Source: Flavobacteriales bacterium (GTDB taxonomy: Bacteria; Bacteroidota; Bacteroidia; Flavobacteriales_F; PHOS-HE28). From it: a stretch of DNA of 64,000 bases. The stretch lies in assembly GCA_016705955.1 (NCBI GenBank), contig JADJKO010000002.1, forward strand, positions 372,001-436,000. Direction: 5' to 3'. The position numbers and the translations under genes are program-made. The notes under the pieces were generated by a model. That model did no database searches. It saw nothing but the letters and a program-made list of their open reading frames with translations, and was not told the origin of the DNA. Each line of letters opens with the position of its first letter. Position 1 is the first letter of the stretch. Of this stretch, positions 49,682 through 58,053 are shown in pieces.

Positions 49682-51450
49682 GCGCGCTTGGCTTTTGGAG
49701 GAAGGTTGGAGCGACGACGATGCTGCTGGTATGCGAGTCCGAGCACGAGGCTGATCAACAAAGGCACCGCAAGGTTGATCACTTGCCACTTGCGGCGTTC
49801 CACTTCCACCCGGTTCATGTCGAGTTGCCGCAAGGTGATGGCGCGTGACCGGATGCTGATCAAACTGCGATCGTCCAGCAGGTAGTTCATCGCGTTCAGG
49901 ATCAGCTCACGGTTGCCATAGATCTTGGCGTTCGCGTAGCGATCGAACCCGAGCATGTAGAACATGCCCTTGGCCGCATCCACGCGGTTCTCGATCACGT
50001 CGCCGTCCGAGATCACGAGCTGTGCGGTGTGCGGACTGCGCTCGCGATACGCCACATCCTTATCCGTGACGATCGCGGTGGGTAATCGATCATAGTACGC
50101 GCTCCTGAACTTTCCTTCGAGCAACACGGCCATGGGTAAGTATGGTGTGCTGCGGCGTTCAAACCCTTGGTCCATCTCCACCATGTTCAAGCTGATGCGT
50201 ACCGGATTGCGTTGTGCGAAGGAGCGAGGCGAACTGGTGAGGAGGATCGTCTTCTTCACGCTGTCCACGCCGATGGTATCCATGCTGCTGGCGAAGCGCG
50301 TGTGTACGGGATCGATGTTCGCGACGATGGGGTGCGCGCTCTGCGGAATGAGCACCGGTTCGAAGAACCACGGGAAGCGCTCCAACTTCCGCTGGTTGCC
50401 GTAAGGCTGCGTGTAGATCTCGATCGGCGCACAACTCTGGTCCAGGATCAGATCCTTATTGATCCGCACGCCGTAGGCGAAGAGCAACTCCTCCACGCCG
50501 AGGTCCAATGGCGTGGCCATACTGAACTGGTTGGTGCGCAAACTGTCCAGGTGCGCATCCATCGCGCTGATGCACCACAGGATCTTGCCGCCGTTCATCA
50601 CGAACTGATCGATCACGTACCGATCGCGATCCGAGAAGGCGCTGTCCGGCTTCGCGATCACCAGCGCTTCGTAATCGTTCAAGCGATAACGGATCACTTC
50701 GTTCTTCCGGCTCAACGCATCCACGCGCCCATCGATCCGCACACGCGAGACATCGTACTGCGCCGAGAGCGCGTTGGTGATGTCCATCACCTCGATCGGT
50801 TGCAACTCGCCGTGGCCTTCCAGGAAGGCGATGCGCGGGCGCTGTCGTGTGGTGGCTTGCCGGAACGAGCTCGCCAGTTCGTATTCCACGTTCGTGATCG
50901 ACTTCTGCACGATGTCCGCATCCGGCGTGCGCAACTGCGTGCGCAACAACTGCACGGGAACCGTCTTGTCGCGGTAGGTCACCAGCGCGCCGGGGAAGAC
51001 GATGCGCTCGGAATAACCGCCCTTCTCCTTGATGCGGATGCTGCTGTACGTGAGCCCTTGCTGTTGCAACTGATCGTACACCTCGTTGCGCGTCTTCTGA
51101 TCGGCGCTCGCGTTGGGATCCACGAAGCTGTACTCGATCCGATCACCGCCGGATGCGCGCATCTCATCCAGCACATCACGCGTCGCGCGTTCCAACTGCT
51201 TCAGGTCGGCAGGCAATTCACCGGTGAGATAGACCTTCACGTACATGATGTCCTCCAAGCCGCTCACCAAGTCGCGCGTAGCCGGTGTGAGCGTGTAGCG
51301 CTGTTCGCTTGTCAGGTCGATCCGCAAGCGGAAGAACGAGGCGATGAAAAGCACCAGCAGCACGATGCCGATGCCGACGGCTAGTTCGCCCAGATCGCCG
51401 AGGCGTTTGCTGCGGAGCTTGCCTTGCTTCGGTGTGGTTTCCTTCGCCAT
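49678..51450 (-). CDS. gldG: Gliding-motility ABC transporter substrate-binding-like protein GldG
   Basis: The protein has 590 residues. It has an N-terminal membrane helix (LGELAVGIGIVLLVLFIASF) followed by RLRIDLTSEQRYTLTPATRD, the characteristic GldG start, then a long periplasmic domain (VKVYLTGELPADLKQLERAT, YSFVDPNASAD, PRIAFLEGHGEL, GKILWCISAMDA) and a C-terminal membrane helix (VINLAVPLLISLVLGLAYQ). GldG works with GldF and GldA in an ABC-type complex needed for gliding in Flavobacterium; gldA is not in the window. It lies 1 bp from the gldF stop. Confidence 0.93.
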   Translation of the reverse strand: MAKETTPKQGKLRSKRLGDLGELAVGIGIVLLVLFIASFFRLRIDLTSEQRYTLTPATRDLVSGLEDIMYVKVYLTGELPADLKQLERATRDVLDEMRASGGDRIEYSFVDPNASADQKTRNEVYDQLQQQGLTYSSIRIKEKGGYSERIVFPGALVTYRDKTVPVQLLRTQLRTPDADIVQKSITNVEYELASSFRQATTRQRPRIAFLEGHGELQPIEVMDITNALSAQYDVSRVRIDGRVDALSRKNEVIRYRLNDYEALVIAKPDSAFSDRDRYVIDQFVMNGGKILWCISAMDAHLDSLRTNQFSMATPLDLGVEELLFAYGVRINKDLILDQSCAPIEIYTQPYGNQRKLERFPWFFEPVLIPQSAHPIVANIDPVHTRFASSMDTIGVDSVKKTILLTSSPRSFAQRNPVRISLNMVEMDQGFERRSTPYLPMAVLLEGKFRSAYYDRLPTAIVTDKDVAYRERSPHTAQLVISDGDVIENRVDAAKGMFYMLGFDRYANAKIYGNRELILNAMNYLLDDRSLISIRSRAITLRQLDMNRVEVERRKWQVINLAVPLLISLVLGLAYQQHRRRSNLPPKAKRA

Positions 51451-51451
51451 G

Positions 51452-52381
51452 CTACCAAGTGCGACTTTGCAGCGCGGTGCGCGTGAGCAGCAGGAAGATC
51501 GCGATCACCCCGAGGTGATAGAGCACATCGCCGAAGTCGAGCACGCCACGCCCGAGTGATGCGTAATGCTGCTGGATCCCGATCGCCTTGATCGGTCCTT
51601 CGAGTCCGCCCATCACATCGAAACTCGCTATCAGGTCGAAGCCCATGTACAGGAAGAAGCACAGCACCACGGCGATGAGGAAGGCCACGATCTGGCTGTC
51701 GGTGAGTGCCGATGCGAACACGCCCACCGCCGCGAAGCACGCGGCCAAAAGGAACAAGCCGAGGTAGGAGCCCCACGTCCCACCGGCATCGATGCCACCG
51801 ATGAAGAGCATCCAATTCACCACCATGGCGAAGGCGAACAACCACGACAGCAACACCACCACGCGAACGAGTTTCCCCATCGTGGACCAGTTCCTTCGAC
51901 GCATGAGCCGCACGAAGACGATGATCGAGATCACGGCGTTCAGCACCGCCATGATCACGAAGAACACGAAGCGCCACTTCGCCGTGGTGACCAGCACCGC
52001 CGTGACCGAAGTGGAGAGTTGGTCCACACTCCACACATACACCAGTGTCGGCACCAGCGCGAAGCCGATCAGCAGCACGGCCGCGATGTACTTCGCCAGC
52101 ACCACCCGCATCTCGGTGAGCGGCTTGGTGAGCAATACTTCCAAGGTCCCCGTGCGTTTCTCTTCACTGAAACTGCGCATCGTCACTGCAGGCACCAGGA
52201 ACAGGAAGACCCACGGCGCGATGAAGAAGAGCGGGCCGAGGTCCGCGTAGCCGCTGTCCAGGATGTTGTCCGGGAACACCCACAGGAAAAGCCCCGTGAG
52301 CAACAGGAACACCGCGATGACGATGTGACCGATGAGCGAACCGAGAAAGCCTCGTACCTCTTTGCGAATAAGCGCGAACAT
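51452..52381 (-). CDS. gldF: Gliding-motility ABC transporter permease GldF with an internal extension
   Basis: The protein has 309 residues from the ATG at 52381, against about 240 for typical GldF. MFALIRKEVRGFLGSLIGHI, MRSFSEEKRTGTLEVLLTKP, GGTWGSYLGLFLLAACFAAV and FASALTDSQIVAFLIAVVL are standard GldF. Between QLST (about 121-124) and GGIDAGG (about 195) lie roughly 65-70 extra residues with two or three hydrophobic segments (KWRFVFFVIMAVLNAVISII, VVLLSWLFAFAMVVNWMLF). Removing them restores the normal length. The frame is intact and the rest is conserved, so the permease is probably functional. Confidence 0.9.
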   Translation of the reverse strand: MFALIRKEVRGFLGSLIGHIVIAVFLLLTGLFLWVFPDNILDSGYADLGPLFFIAPWVFLFLVPAVTMRSFSEEKRTGTLEVLLTKPLTEMRVVLAKYIAAVLLIGFALVPTLVYVWSVDQLSTSVTAVLVTTAKWRFVFFVIMAVLNAVISIIVFVRLMRRRNWSTMGKLVRVVVLLSWLFAFAMVVNWMLFIGGIDAGGTWGSYLGLFLLAACFAAVGVFASALTDSQIVAFLIAVVLCFFLYMGFDLIASFDVMGGLEGPIKAIGIQQHYASLGRGVLDFGDVLYHLGVIAIFLLLTRTALQSRTW

Positions 52382-52495
52382 GCTGTGGAAGGGCGGCCAA
52401 GATAGCTGCGCGTGTGGGGTGGGGATGTACCGTTCCTCGGTCCGGAACGCACAATGGCTGTTGAAGGATCGCGAGGGAGAGAGAAGAAGAAGGTT

Positions 52496-52698
52496 CACGC
52501 GGAGGCGCGGAGGACGCGGAGAAACAGGGCGGTACATACTCGCTGACCGGCCCCCATTGTGGGCGACATCCACCGCGTCCTCCGCGCCTGTCCTTGCGAG
52601 GCTTTGAGAAGCAATGCGTGAGGCTCTCATAGATGCCGCCCCCATTGCGGGCGACATCCGCCGCGTCCTCCGCGCCTCCGCGTGAGGCTCTCATAGAT
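52496..52698. repeat. Family-C repeat cluster
   Basis: GGAGGCGCGGAGGACGCGG at 52501-52519 has its exact 19-bp complement at 52661-52679, and a 17-bp version at 52573-52589. GCCCCCATTGTGGGCGACAT at 52550 recurs with one change at 52638, and GTGAGGCTCTCATAGAT occurs at 52618 and 52682. The whole 52382-52838 stretch (457 bp) between gldF and the TerB/DnaJ gene contains no gene that I can support; this cluster fills the middle. Confidence 0.8.
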
Positions 52699-52838
52699 CT
52701 TCCGTGTGTGACCCTCCCATCCTCCACTCATGTAATTGTCCGTTGCCTCCTCTCCCCGTACCCGTTTTCTTTGCGGCCCTTCAATTCGCAGCCAAGTGAT
52801 CCAGCAAACACGTCCCTCACGCGTTCCAACTGCCGCCC

Positions 52839-53579
52839 ATGTCCTTCAGTAAGTGGGTTGGCGGCGGCTTGGGTTGGGCCTTCGGTGGTCCCATCGGCGG
52901 CATTCTCGGCTTCGCCATTGGCGCCATGATGGACCACATGAGCGGCCCCGCGCAGGAGACCATTGGAGCGGGCGGCGCGCGAACACGTAGCACCACAGCC
53001 GGTGATCTCGAAGTGAGCCTTGTGGTCCTTACGGCCGCGCTGATGAAAGCGGACGGCCGCGTGACGCATAGCGAGTTGGAGCACGTCCGGCGCTTCTTCG
53101 TGCAGCAGTTCGGCGCGCCACGCGCAGGTCAATTGCTCGTACTCCTGCGCGATGCCTTGAAAAAGGAGATCCCCGTGAACGACGTGTGTGAGCAGGTGAG
53201 GCACCACATGCCGCATCCCATCCGCTTGCAATTGATCCACTACCTCATCGGCCTTGCCCATGCGGATGGTCGTGTGGACCGCCAGGAATTCGACCTGCTC
53301 AAGCGCATGGCGCATACCATGGGCGTGAGCGACAAGGATCTGGGATCGCTCAGCGCCATGTTCCGCACGGCGGATCCGACCGCGTCCTATGCCGTGCTGG
53401 AGATCCCGAAGTCCGCCACCGACGATGAAGTGAAGAAAGCCTACCGCCGCATGGCCATGAAATACCACCCGGACAAAGTGGCCCACCTCGGTGAGGATGT
53501 GCAGAAGGCCGCGAACGAGAAATTCAAAAAGGTGCAACAGGCGTACGAGGCCGTTGAGTCGGAGAGGGGGATGAAGTAG
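52839..53579 (+). CDS. TerB-DnaJ (DjlA-like) co-chaperone
   Basis: The protein has 246 residues. A glycine-rich N-terminal segment (VGGGLGWAFGGPIGGILGFAIGAMM) may insert in the membrane; residues about 58-165 form a TerB-like helical domain (LTAALMKADGRVTHSELEHV, YLIGLAHADGRVDRQEFDLL) with two acidic D-G-R metal-like loops; residues about 183-245 are a J domain with H210-P211-D212 in KYHPDKVAH. It should stimulate DnaK at the membrane. It is the only gene on its transcript besides yaaA downstream, from which it is separated by a family-B element. Confidence 0.92.
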   Translation: MSFSKWVGGGLGWAFGGPIGGILGFAIGAMMDHMSGPAQETIGAGGARTRSTTAGDLEVSLVVLTAALMKADGRVTHSELEHVRRFFVQQFGAPRAGQLLVLLRDALKKEIPVNDVCEQVRHHMPHPIRLQLIHYLIGLAHADGRVDRQEFDLLKRMAHTMGVSDKDLGSLSAMFRTADPTASYAVLEIPKSATDDEVKKAYRRMAMKYHPDKVAHLGEDVQKAANEKFKKVQQAYEAVESERGMK

Positions 53580-53581
53580 GG

Positions 53582-53770
53582 CTCAAGGGGCAGTATGCAG
53601 GAGCAGGGGCAAACGCAGGGGCAGTTGGCAGGCGCAGGAGCAAGCGATCTTCAATGGGTTAAGCATTTCATCTCTTGTCTCGAAGCTGCAAACGACACCT
53701 TCGTAGCCCGATCACTTGCCCCCGCCCCTGCCAACTGCCAACTGCCAACTGCCGACTGCCCCTGCCAACT
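53582..53770. repeat. Family-B element, copy 2 (opposite orientation)
   Basis: Reverse complement of this segment contains GGGGCAAGTGATCGGGCTAC then GAAGGTGTCGTTTGCAGCTT, matching the centre of copy 1 at 48545-48665. It starts immediately after TAG (53577-53579) of the TerB/DnaJ gene with GGCTCAAGGGGCAG, as copy 1 starts after the DUF4340 TAG. It is longer because of repeated GGCAGTTGGCAG-type units at one end. Confidence 0.8.
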
Positions 53771-53778
53771 TCCCCAGC

Positions 53779-54555
53779 ATGCTCGCCCTCCTCAGCCCCG
53801 CCAAGGACCTCTCCAAGGAAGCACCGCTCACACTCGAAGGCGCCACGCAGCCGGTGCTGTTGGACGACTGCGCGCCACTGGTGGCCAAAATGAAAAGCTT
53901 CTCGGCCAAGAAGCTCTCGAAGCTCATGGACCTCAGTCCGGCGCTGGGTGAATTGAACCGACAGCGGTACGAGCAGTGGACCACGCCGTTCACGAAGAGC
54001 AATGCGCGCCCGGCCGTATTCACCTTCAACGGAGAGGTGTACCGGGGATTGCAGGCACGCACGTTCTCTAGCGGCGACCTGCAATTCGCGCAGCACCACT
54101 TGCGCATCCTCAGTGGACTGTACGGCGTGCTGCGTCCGTTGGACCTCATGCAGGACTACCGCCTGATGATGGGCACCGGCCTTTCAGTCGGTCGGAAGAA
54201 GAACCTCTACGCCTTCTGGGGCGATCGCATCACCGATGTGCTGAAGGCTGATCTCGCGCGGAGTGGATCCAACACCGTCATCAACCTCGCCTCCACGGAA
54301 TACTTCAAGGCCGTGAATACCGAGCGGCTCGGCGCGCGCATCATCACGCCGGTCTTCAAGGACCGCCGCCCCGGGGGCTACAAGATGGTCATGGTCTTCG
54401 CGAAGCAGCAACGCGGCGCCATGGCGCGGCACATCATCCAGCAACGCATCCTCGATCCCGAAAAGCTGAAGGCGTATGCTGGCGACGGCTACCGCTTCGC
54501 GCCGGAGGAAAGCACGGAAGGGGAGTGGGTGTACTTGCGGGAGAAGAAACCGTGA
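53779..54555 (+). CDS. yaaA: YaaA/DUF328 peroxide-stress protein
   Basis: The protein has 258 residues from the ATG at 53779; sequence before it is the family-B repeat. The YaaA signature MLALLSPAKDLSKEAPL, then RPAVFTFNGEVYRGLQA, LRILSGLYGVLRPLDLMQDY, RLMMGTGL, LYAFWGDRI, NLASTEYFKAV and GYKMVMVFAKQQRGAMARHI are all present. E. coli YaaA limits free iron during peroxide stress and has a DNA-binding helix-hairpin-helix. Length is normal. After it, 54556-54772 holds nothing I can support. Confidence 0.94.
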   Translation: MLALLSPAKDLSKEAPLTLEGATQPVLLDDCAPLVAKMKSFSAKKLSKLMDLSPALGELNRQRYEQWTTPFTKSNARPAVFTFNGEVYRGLQARTFSSGDLQFAQHHLRILSGLYGVLRPLDLMQDYRLMMGTGLSVGRKKNLYAFWGDRITDVLKADLARSGSNTVINLASTEYFKAVNTERLGARIITPVFKDRRPGGYKMVMVFAKQQRGAMARHIIQQRILDPEKLKAYAGDGYRFAPEESTEGEWVYLREKKP

Positions 54556-54772
54556 GTGGAAGGCTGTCGCCCACTGGCGCCACACGCGATCAGCTTCGCT
54601 ACCGGGAAGAATACGCGGCGATGAATGTGACCTGGATCATCGCTTCGAGCGGCAGGATCCGCGCCTCTGCCGCGAGCTCACGTCGCGCACATAGCGAGAC
54701 CAATAGCGGAGGATCAGGATGGCGGCTCACGCAGCGAAGGACAACCTCAATGGCAGTAAGAGCGGGATCACC

Positions 54773-55165
54773 TCAGAACAGCTCCTCCACCTCCACCAAT
54801 TGGAAGTCGAGTTTGAAGAGGCTCTGGTAATCCTTACCGGTCTCGGCCATCTCCTCATCGCCGGTCTCGTAGTGCCAATTCACCATCACGTGCTGGCCGC
54901 GTTCGTTCACGGTGTCCAGCTTGCGGAAGATGTTGTAGAGGTGGCGTGAGGAACTGGTGTCGAGGTAATCCAGTTTCATGTTCACCGTGGTGCGGTCCTG
55001 CGGTTCTTCGAGGTACTCCTCGATCCAGCGGTACACACGGGAGTAGAACTGCTCCGAGTTGGGTGGGAGCGAGCGTCCGGTGAACTCCAGCACGCCGTGC
55101 TCCAGGTCGAGGTCGATCTGTGGCGAATGGTCGGTGCGGTCGATGTGGAAGCGCTTGTTGGCCAT
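54773..55165 (-). CDS. SiaC-like (DUF1987) regulatory protein
   Basis: The protein has 130 residues from the ATG at 55165. The SiaC-type domain has HIDRTDHSPQIDLDLEHGVL, GRSLPPNSEQFYSRVYRWIEEY, VNMKLDYLDTSSSRHLYNIF and VMVNWHYETGDEEMAETGKDYQ. In Pseudomonas SiaC is phosphorylated by SiaB and controls a diguanylate cyclase; the Thr-Ser-Ser-Ser segment (DTSSSRHLY) is the site corresponding to the phosphorylated Thr. In Bacteroidota such proteins occur with SiaB-like kinases and PP2C phosphatases, neither of which is here. It is cytoplasmic. Confidence 0.87.
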   Translation of the reverse strand: MANKRFHIDRTDHSPQIDLDLEHGVLEFTGRSLPPNSEQFYSRVYRWIEEYLEEPQDRTTVNMKLDYLDTSSSRHLYNIFRKLDTVNERGQHVMVNWHYETGDEEMAETGKDYQSLFKLDFQLVEVEELF

Positions 55166-55268
55166 GGGTGGGGAGGGCGGAATGCCTGTGCCCAAAAGTG
55201 GAACGGATCCCCCGCGCATTTACGTGCAGTCCGATGCGCGCATCAACAACGACCGGTTCAAAATGGAA

Positions 55269-55289
55269 AAGGCCGGACGAGCCGGCCTT
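55269..55289 (-). terminator. Terminator of the small-secreted-protein operon
   Basis: AAGGCCGG and CCGGCCTT form an 8-bp perfect stem with a 5-nt loop; on the minus strand it is followed by TTTTCCATTT. It ends the 55308-56727 genes. Confidence 0.75.
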
Positions 55290-55307
55290 CCAAAGGAACG
55301 TGGTTGC

Positions 55308-55712
55308 TCAACGACCGCGGTACTCCGTAATGATCTCGCGATCGCTCGGTAGGATGATCTCGGTATCGTTCGCGCGGCGCACCCAGTAGAGGTACTTGCC
55401 GGTGCCTTCGCATGCGAAAGCGCTCATGCTTTCATCAGGACCAAGTGCGCGCACGGGGAAGGTGCGCCAAGTGCCGTTCTTCTCCTGCACGGCCACTTTC
55501 ACCTCGATCACTTCGCGGCAGCTGTTCTTCAGGTCGATCTGGTAGGTGCCGCTGTAATCGCGGATGAAGCCTTCGATGTAGCTCTCGCATTTCTCGCAGG
55601 GTGCACCCCAGCGGCTGCTGGTCTTCAAGAGGCAATCGGAAAAGGTCTGGTCCTGTGCGAAGGTCGTCGCGGTGAGGATCAGCGATCCGATCAGGGTAAG
55701 TGTCCGGTTCAT
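55308..55712 (-). CDS. Small secreted protein with four paired cysteines
   Basis: The protein has 134 residues from the ATG at 55712 with signal peptide ending TTFAQ. The mature chain contains CLLKTSSRWGAPCEKCESYI, SCREVIEVKV and SAFACEGTGKYLYWVRRAND, so at least five Cys occur, and a beta-rich core is expected. I do not recognise the family. It overlaps the TPR gene by ATGA and is the last gene before a strong terminator. Confidence 0.75.
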   Translation of the reverse strand: MNRTLTLIGSLILTATTFAQDQTFSDCLLKTSSRWGAPCEKCESYIEGFIRDYSGTYQIDLKNSCREVIEVKVAVQEKNGTWRTFPVRALGPDESMSAFACEGTGKYLYWVRRANDTEIILPSDREIITEYRGR

Positions 55713-56239
55713 TTGCAGTGGTTGTTCTTCAGGATGATGCGGGCTTCGGCGTTGCCCATGCGTTGGCTGGTCCGCCAATCGGCGCAGGCGCCATCGGTAT
55801 CGCCCAGGGCTTTGCGGGACCAACCCCGGTTGTTGTAGGCTTCTTCGTTCTTCGGGTCCAATTGGATCACGCGGTCGAAGTCGGCGATGGCCTTGTCGTG
55901 CTGGCCGAGTTTCGCGAACGCACTACCGCGCGACGTGTAGGCCCACGCGTTCTCCGGCTTCAAGGCGATCGCGGCCGTGAGATCGGTGATGGCCATTTCG
56001 TACTCCTTCAACATCGAATGGCAAAAGCCCCTTTGCAGCAACGCGTTGATGTGTTCGGCTTCGAGTTCCAGCACTTGGCCGTAGAGGACCACCGCCGTGC
56101 GATGATCGCCGGAACGTTGTGCTTTCTCCCCGGCGCGGTAGAACTCATCGGCCGGTTTGGGCGCGGCATTATCGACCAGATACTGTGCGGAAAGGTGTGC
56201 GGTGATCAGGAACGCGAGGAAGAGGAGCGGATGGCGCAT
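55709..56239 (-). CDS. Secreted TPR protein
   Basis: The protein has 176 residues from the ATG at 56239 with signal peptide MRHPLLFLAFLITAHLSAQ. Three to four TPRs follow: ADEFYRAGEKAQRSGDHRTAVVLYGQVL, NALLQRGFCHSMLKEYEMAITDLTAAI, AWAYTSRGSAFAKLGQHDKAIADFDRVI and AYNNRGWSRKALGDTDGACADW. It acts in the periplasm as a protein-binding scaffold, partner unknown. It is coupled to the Cys-rich gene and lies 23 bp after the next small gene. Confidence 0.88.
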   Translation of the reverse strand: MRHPLLFLAFLITAHLSAQYLVDNAAPKPADEFYRAGEKAQRSGDHRTAVVLYGQVLELEAEHINALLQRGFCHSMLKEYEMAITDLTAAIALKPENAWAYTSRGSAFAKLGQHDKAIADFDRVIQLDPKNEEAYNNRGWSRKALGDTDGACADWRTSQRMGNAEARIILKNNHCK

Positions 56240-56262
56240 GGTCCGTGGTTCGTTCAAAAGCG

Positions 56263-56727
56263 TCACTTCATACGCGATGTACCCTGTCGGGTTTCACCGG
56301 CGGCCGCCATGCGCTGCTTCTCGGCATCGATCAGGTCGCGCATGGCTTGCATGAACGCTTCGCCGCTGGGGTCCGCTGCCGGGCGTGGCAGATCGCACCG
56401 CCCTGTTCTGCGGATCGTGTTCAGTTTGAAGATCTCCTTGTTGAAGCACTGGGCTTGCGTACTGATGCAGCCCAGGATCATGGCGTCCTCTTCGGTGGAG
56501 ATATGCATGCTCGCCGGATCAATGAACTCGATCGGGACGATGTCCTGCCGGAACAAGCCTTTCGCGTCGAACTGGTCGATGACCAGTTGGCGATCGCGAT
56601 CGATCTTGAACTTGACGGTGCCGGCATAGAGGCCGTTCAAGGCATCGAGTTCAGGCGTTTGTCCTTGGGCAAAAGCGGCGATGGTGAACAGTGCCAGCGC
56701 GAATGTGAGCGTTCGGGTCCTAACCAT
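56263..56727 (-). CDS. Secreted protein of unknown function
   Basis: The protein has 154 residues from the ATG at 56727 with signal peptide ending AFAQG. The mature part is mixed alpha/beta: LYAGTVKFKIDRDRQLVIDQ, FRQDIVPIEFIDPASMHIST and GCISTQAQCFNKEIFKLNTI, then a helical C-terminus (AFMQAMRDLIDAEKQRMAAA). It has a Cys pair in the second half. The KFKIDRDRQLVIDQFD core resembles the second part of the TolA-like protein opposite in length only; no family is recognised. It is divergent from that gene. Confidence 0.7.
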   Translation of the reverse strand: MVRTRTLTFALALFTIAAFAQGQTPELDALNGLYAGTVKFKIDRDRQLVIDQFDAKGLFRQDIVPIEFIDPASMHISTEEDAMILGCISTQAQCFNKEIFKLNTIRRTGRCDLPRPAADPSGEAFMQAMRDLIDAEKQRMAAAGETRQGTSRMK

Positions 56728-56769
56728 AAGGCCCCGTGTTACGTACACCGCCGCCACAGGTTCTAGCGA

Positions 56770-58044
56770 ATGATCACATCGATACTCCGGAACATTCGAC
56801 CGGCCGTGCTATTGGCCGCCGTTCTCGTGCAGTCCTTCGCCAGCGGGCAGGACCGGTTCACCGTACATGGCCGCATGAAGGTGGAAGGCAGCGACCTCAA
56901 CGAAGCGCGCGCCGTGGTGTACAAGAACGGGGTGCGTGAACGCGCGATCACCACCGGGCTTTCAAAGTTCACGTTGAGCCTGGAACTGGATGCCAGCTAC
57001 GTGGTCTCCTTCGAGAAGAACGGATTCGTTTCCAAGAAACTCTCCTTCGACACCCATGTTCCGGCAGGCGCGGTAACGAACGGATTCACGCCGTTCGATT
57101 TCGCCGTTTCGCTCTTCAAGCAATACGACGACATCAACATCGTGGTCTTCAACCAGCCCGTGGGAATGATCCGGTACGACGGCGCTGCTGGTGATTTCGA
57201 TTACGACACGGACTACACCAAGTCGGTGCAGTCGCAGATGCAGGATGTGGTGACGCAGGTGGAGAAGAAGCAGAAGGAGGAGCAATCCTCCGCAGCAGGC
57301 GAAGAGAAACGCAAGGCGGAGGAGGCGAAGGCGCAAGCGAAGGCCAAGGCCGAAGAGGAGAAGAAAGCAGCCGCTGAACAAGCGGCACAAGCCAAGGCGA
57401 AAGCGGAAGAAGAGAAGCGTGTCGCAGCGGAACAAGCGGCGCAGGCCAGAACGCGAACCGAAGCAGAGCACAAGGCCGCTGCAGAGACTGCCGCACAGGA
57501 AAAGAGCAAGCAGGAAGCAGAGCGCGCGGAGAAGGCCCGCACCGAAGCCGCGCGCAAGGAGGAAGAGAAACGCAAGGTCCCGGAAAGGGCCGTGGTGGAG
57601 ATTCCCGCACCGAAGCCCGTAGCGGCACCACCAGCAGAGAAGCCGAAGCCCTTGCCTATGCGACCGTCGCCTGTGCATAACACCCTTGCTTCGAAACCAC
57701 AGCAGGGAGAGGATGGACGGCGTTCCATCGAACCGATGATGAGCGAGGAGGCGTCGCGCGTGGCGAAGGCCCGTACGAACGCGGCCGAAGAGCCCGTACC
57801 CTTGATCGACGCGGAGGAAGCGATCGTGAACCGCACCGAGGACCTGCAGATCGACGCGGGCATGGTCACCACGATCATCAAGTTGGAATCCGAAGGTGTG
57901 GTTGCCGAATACCGCCGCGTGTACCACAAATGGGGCGGCACCTTCTACTTCAAGAACGGCGATGCCTGCACCCAGCTCGTGTACGATCGCGAAACCGGCC
58001 AGGAGCAGCTGGCAGGCGCCACGCCGCGCCCCAAGCTGGATTGA
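56770..58044 (+). CDS. Secreted TolA-like protein with long Ala/Glu/Lys helix
   Basis: The protein has 424 residues with signal peptide ending SFASGQ. Residues about 30-140 are beta-rich (FTVHGRMKVEGSDLNEARAV, FTLSLELDASYVVSFEKNGF) and resemble carboxypeptidase-regulatory-like repeats of Bacteroidota surface proteins. Residues about 155-285 are an uninterrupted charged helix with KAEEAKAQAKAKAEEEKKAA-type heptads, as in TolA domain II; a proline-rich stretch (PAPKPVAAPPAEKPKPLPMR) follows, then a small C-terminal domain (VTTIIKLESEGVVAEYRRVY, WGGTFYFKNGDACTQ). It is divergent from the three small secreted genes. Confidence 0.8.
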   Translation: MITSILRNIRPAVLLAAVLVQSFASGQDRFTVHGRMKVEGSDLNEARAVVYKNGVRERAITTGLSKFTLSLELDASYVVSFEKNGFVSKKLSFDTHVPAGAVTNGFTPFDFAVSLFKQYDDINIVVFNQPVGMIRYDGAAGDFDYDTDYTKSVQSQMQDVVTQVEKKQKEEQSSAAGEEKRKAEEAKAQAKAKAEEEKKAAAEQAAQAKAKAEEEKRVAAEQAAQARTRTEAEHKAAAETAAQEKSKQEAERAEKARTEAARKEEEKRKVPERAVVEIPAPKPVAAPPAEKPKPLPMRPSPVHNTLASKPQQGEDGRRSIEPMMSEEASRVAKARTNAAEEPVPLIDAEEAIVNRTEDLQIDAGMVTTIIKLESEGVVAEYRRVYHKWGGTFYFKNGDACTQLVYDRETGQEQLAGATPRPKLD

Positions 58045-58053
58045 GCGAACCGC

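Noticed and set aside
52496..52698. CRISPR array
   Set aside because: The repeats are few, partly inverted, and not separated by unique spacers of equal length; no cas gene is in the window.
54556..54772. Small gene between yaaA and the SiaC-like gene
   Set aside because: The available frames have no conserved features and look like shadow sequence.
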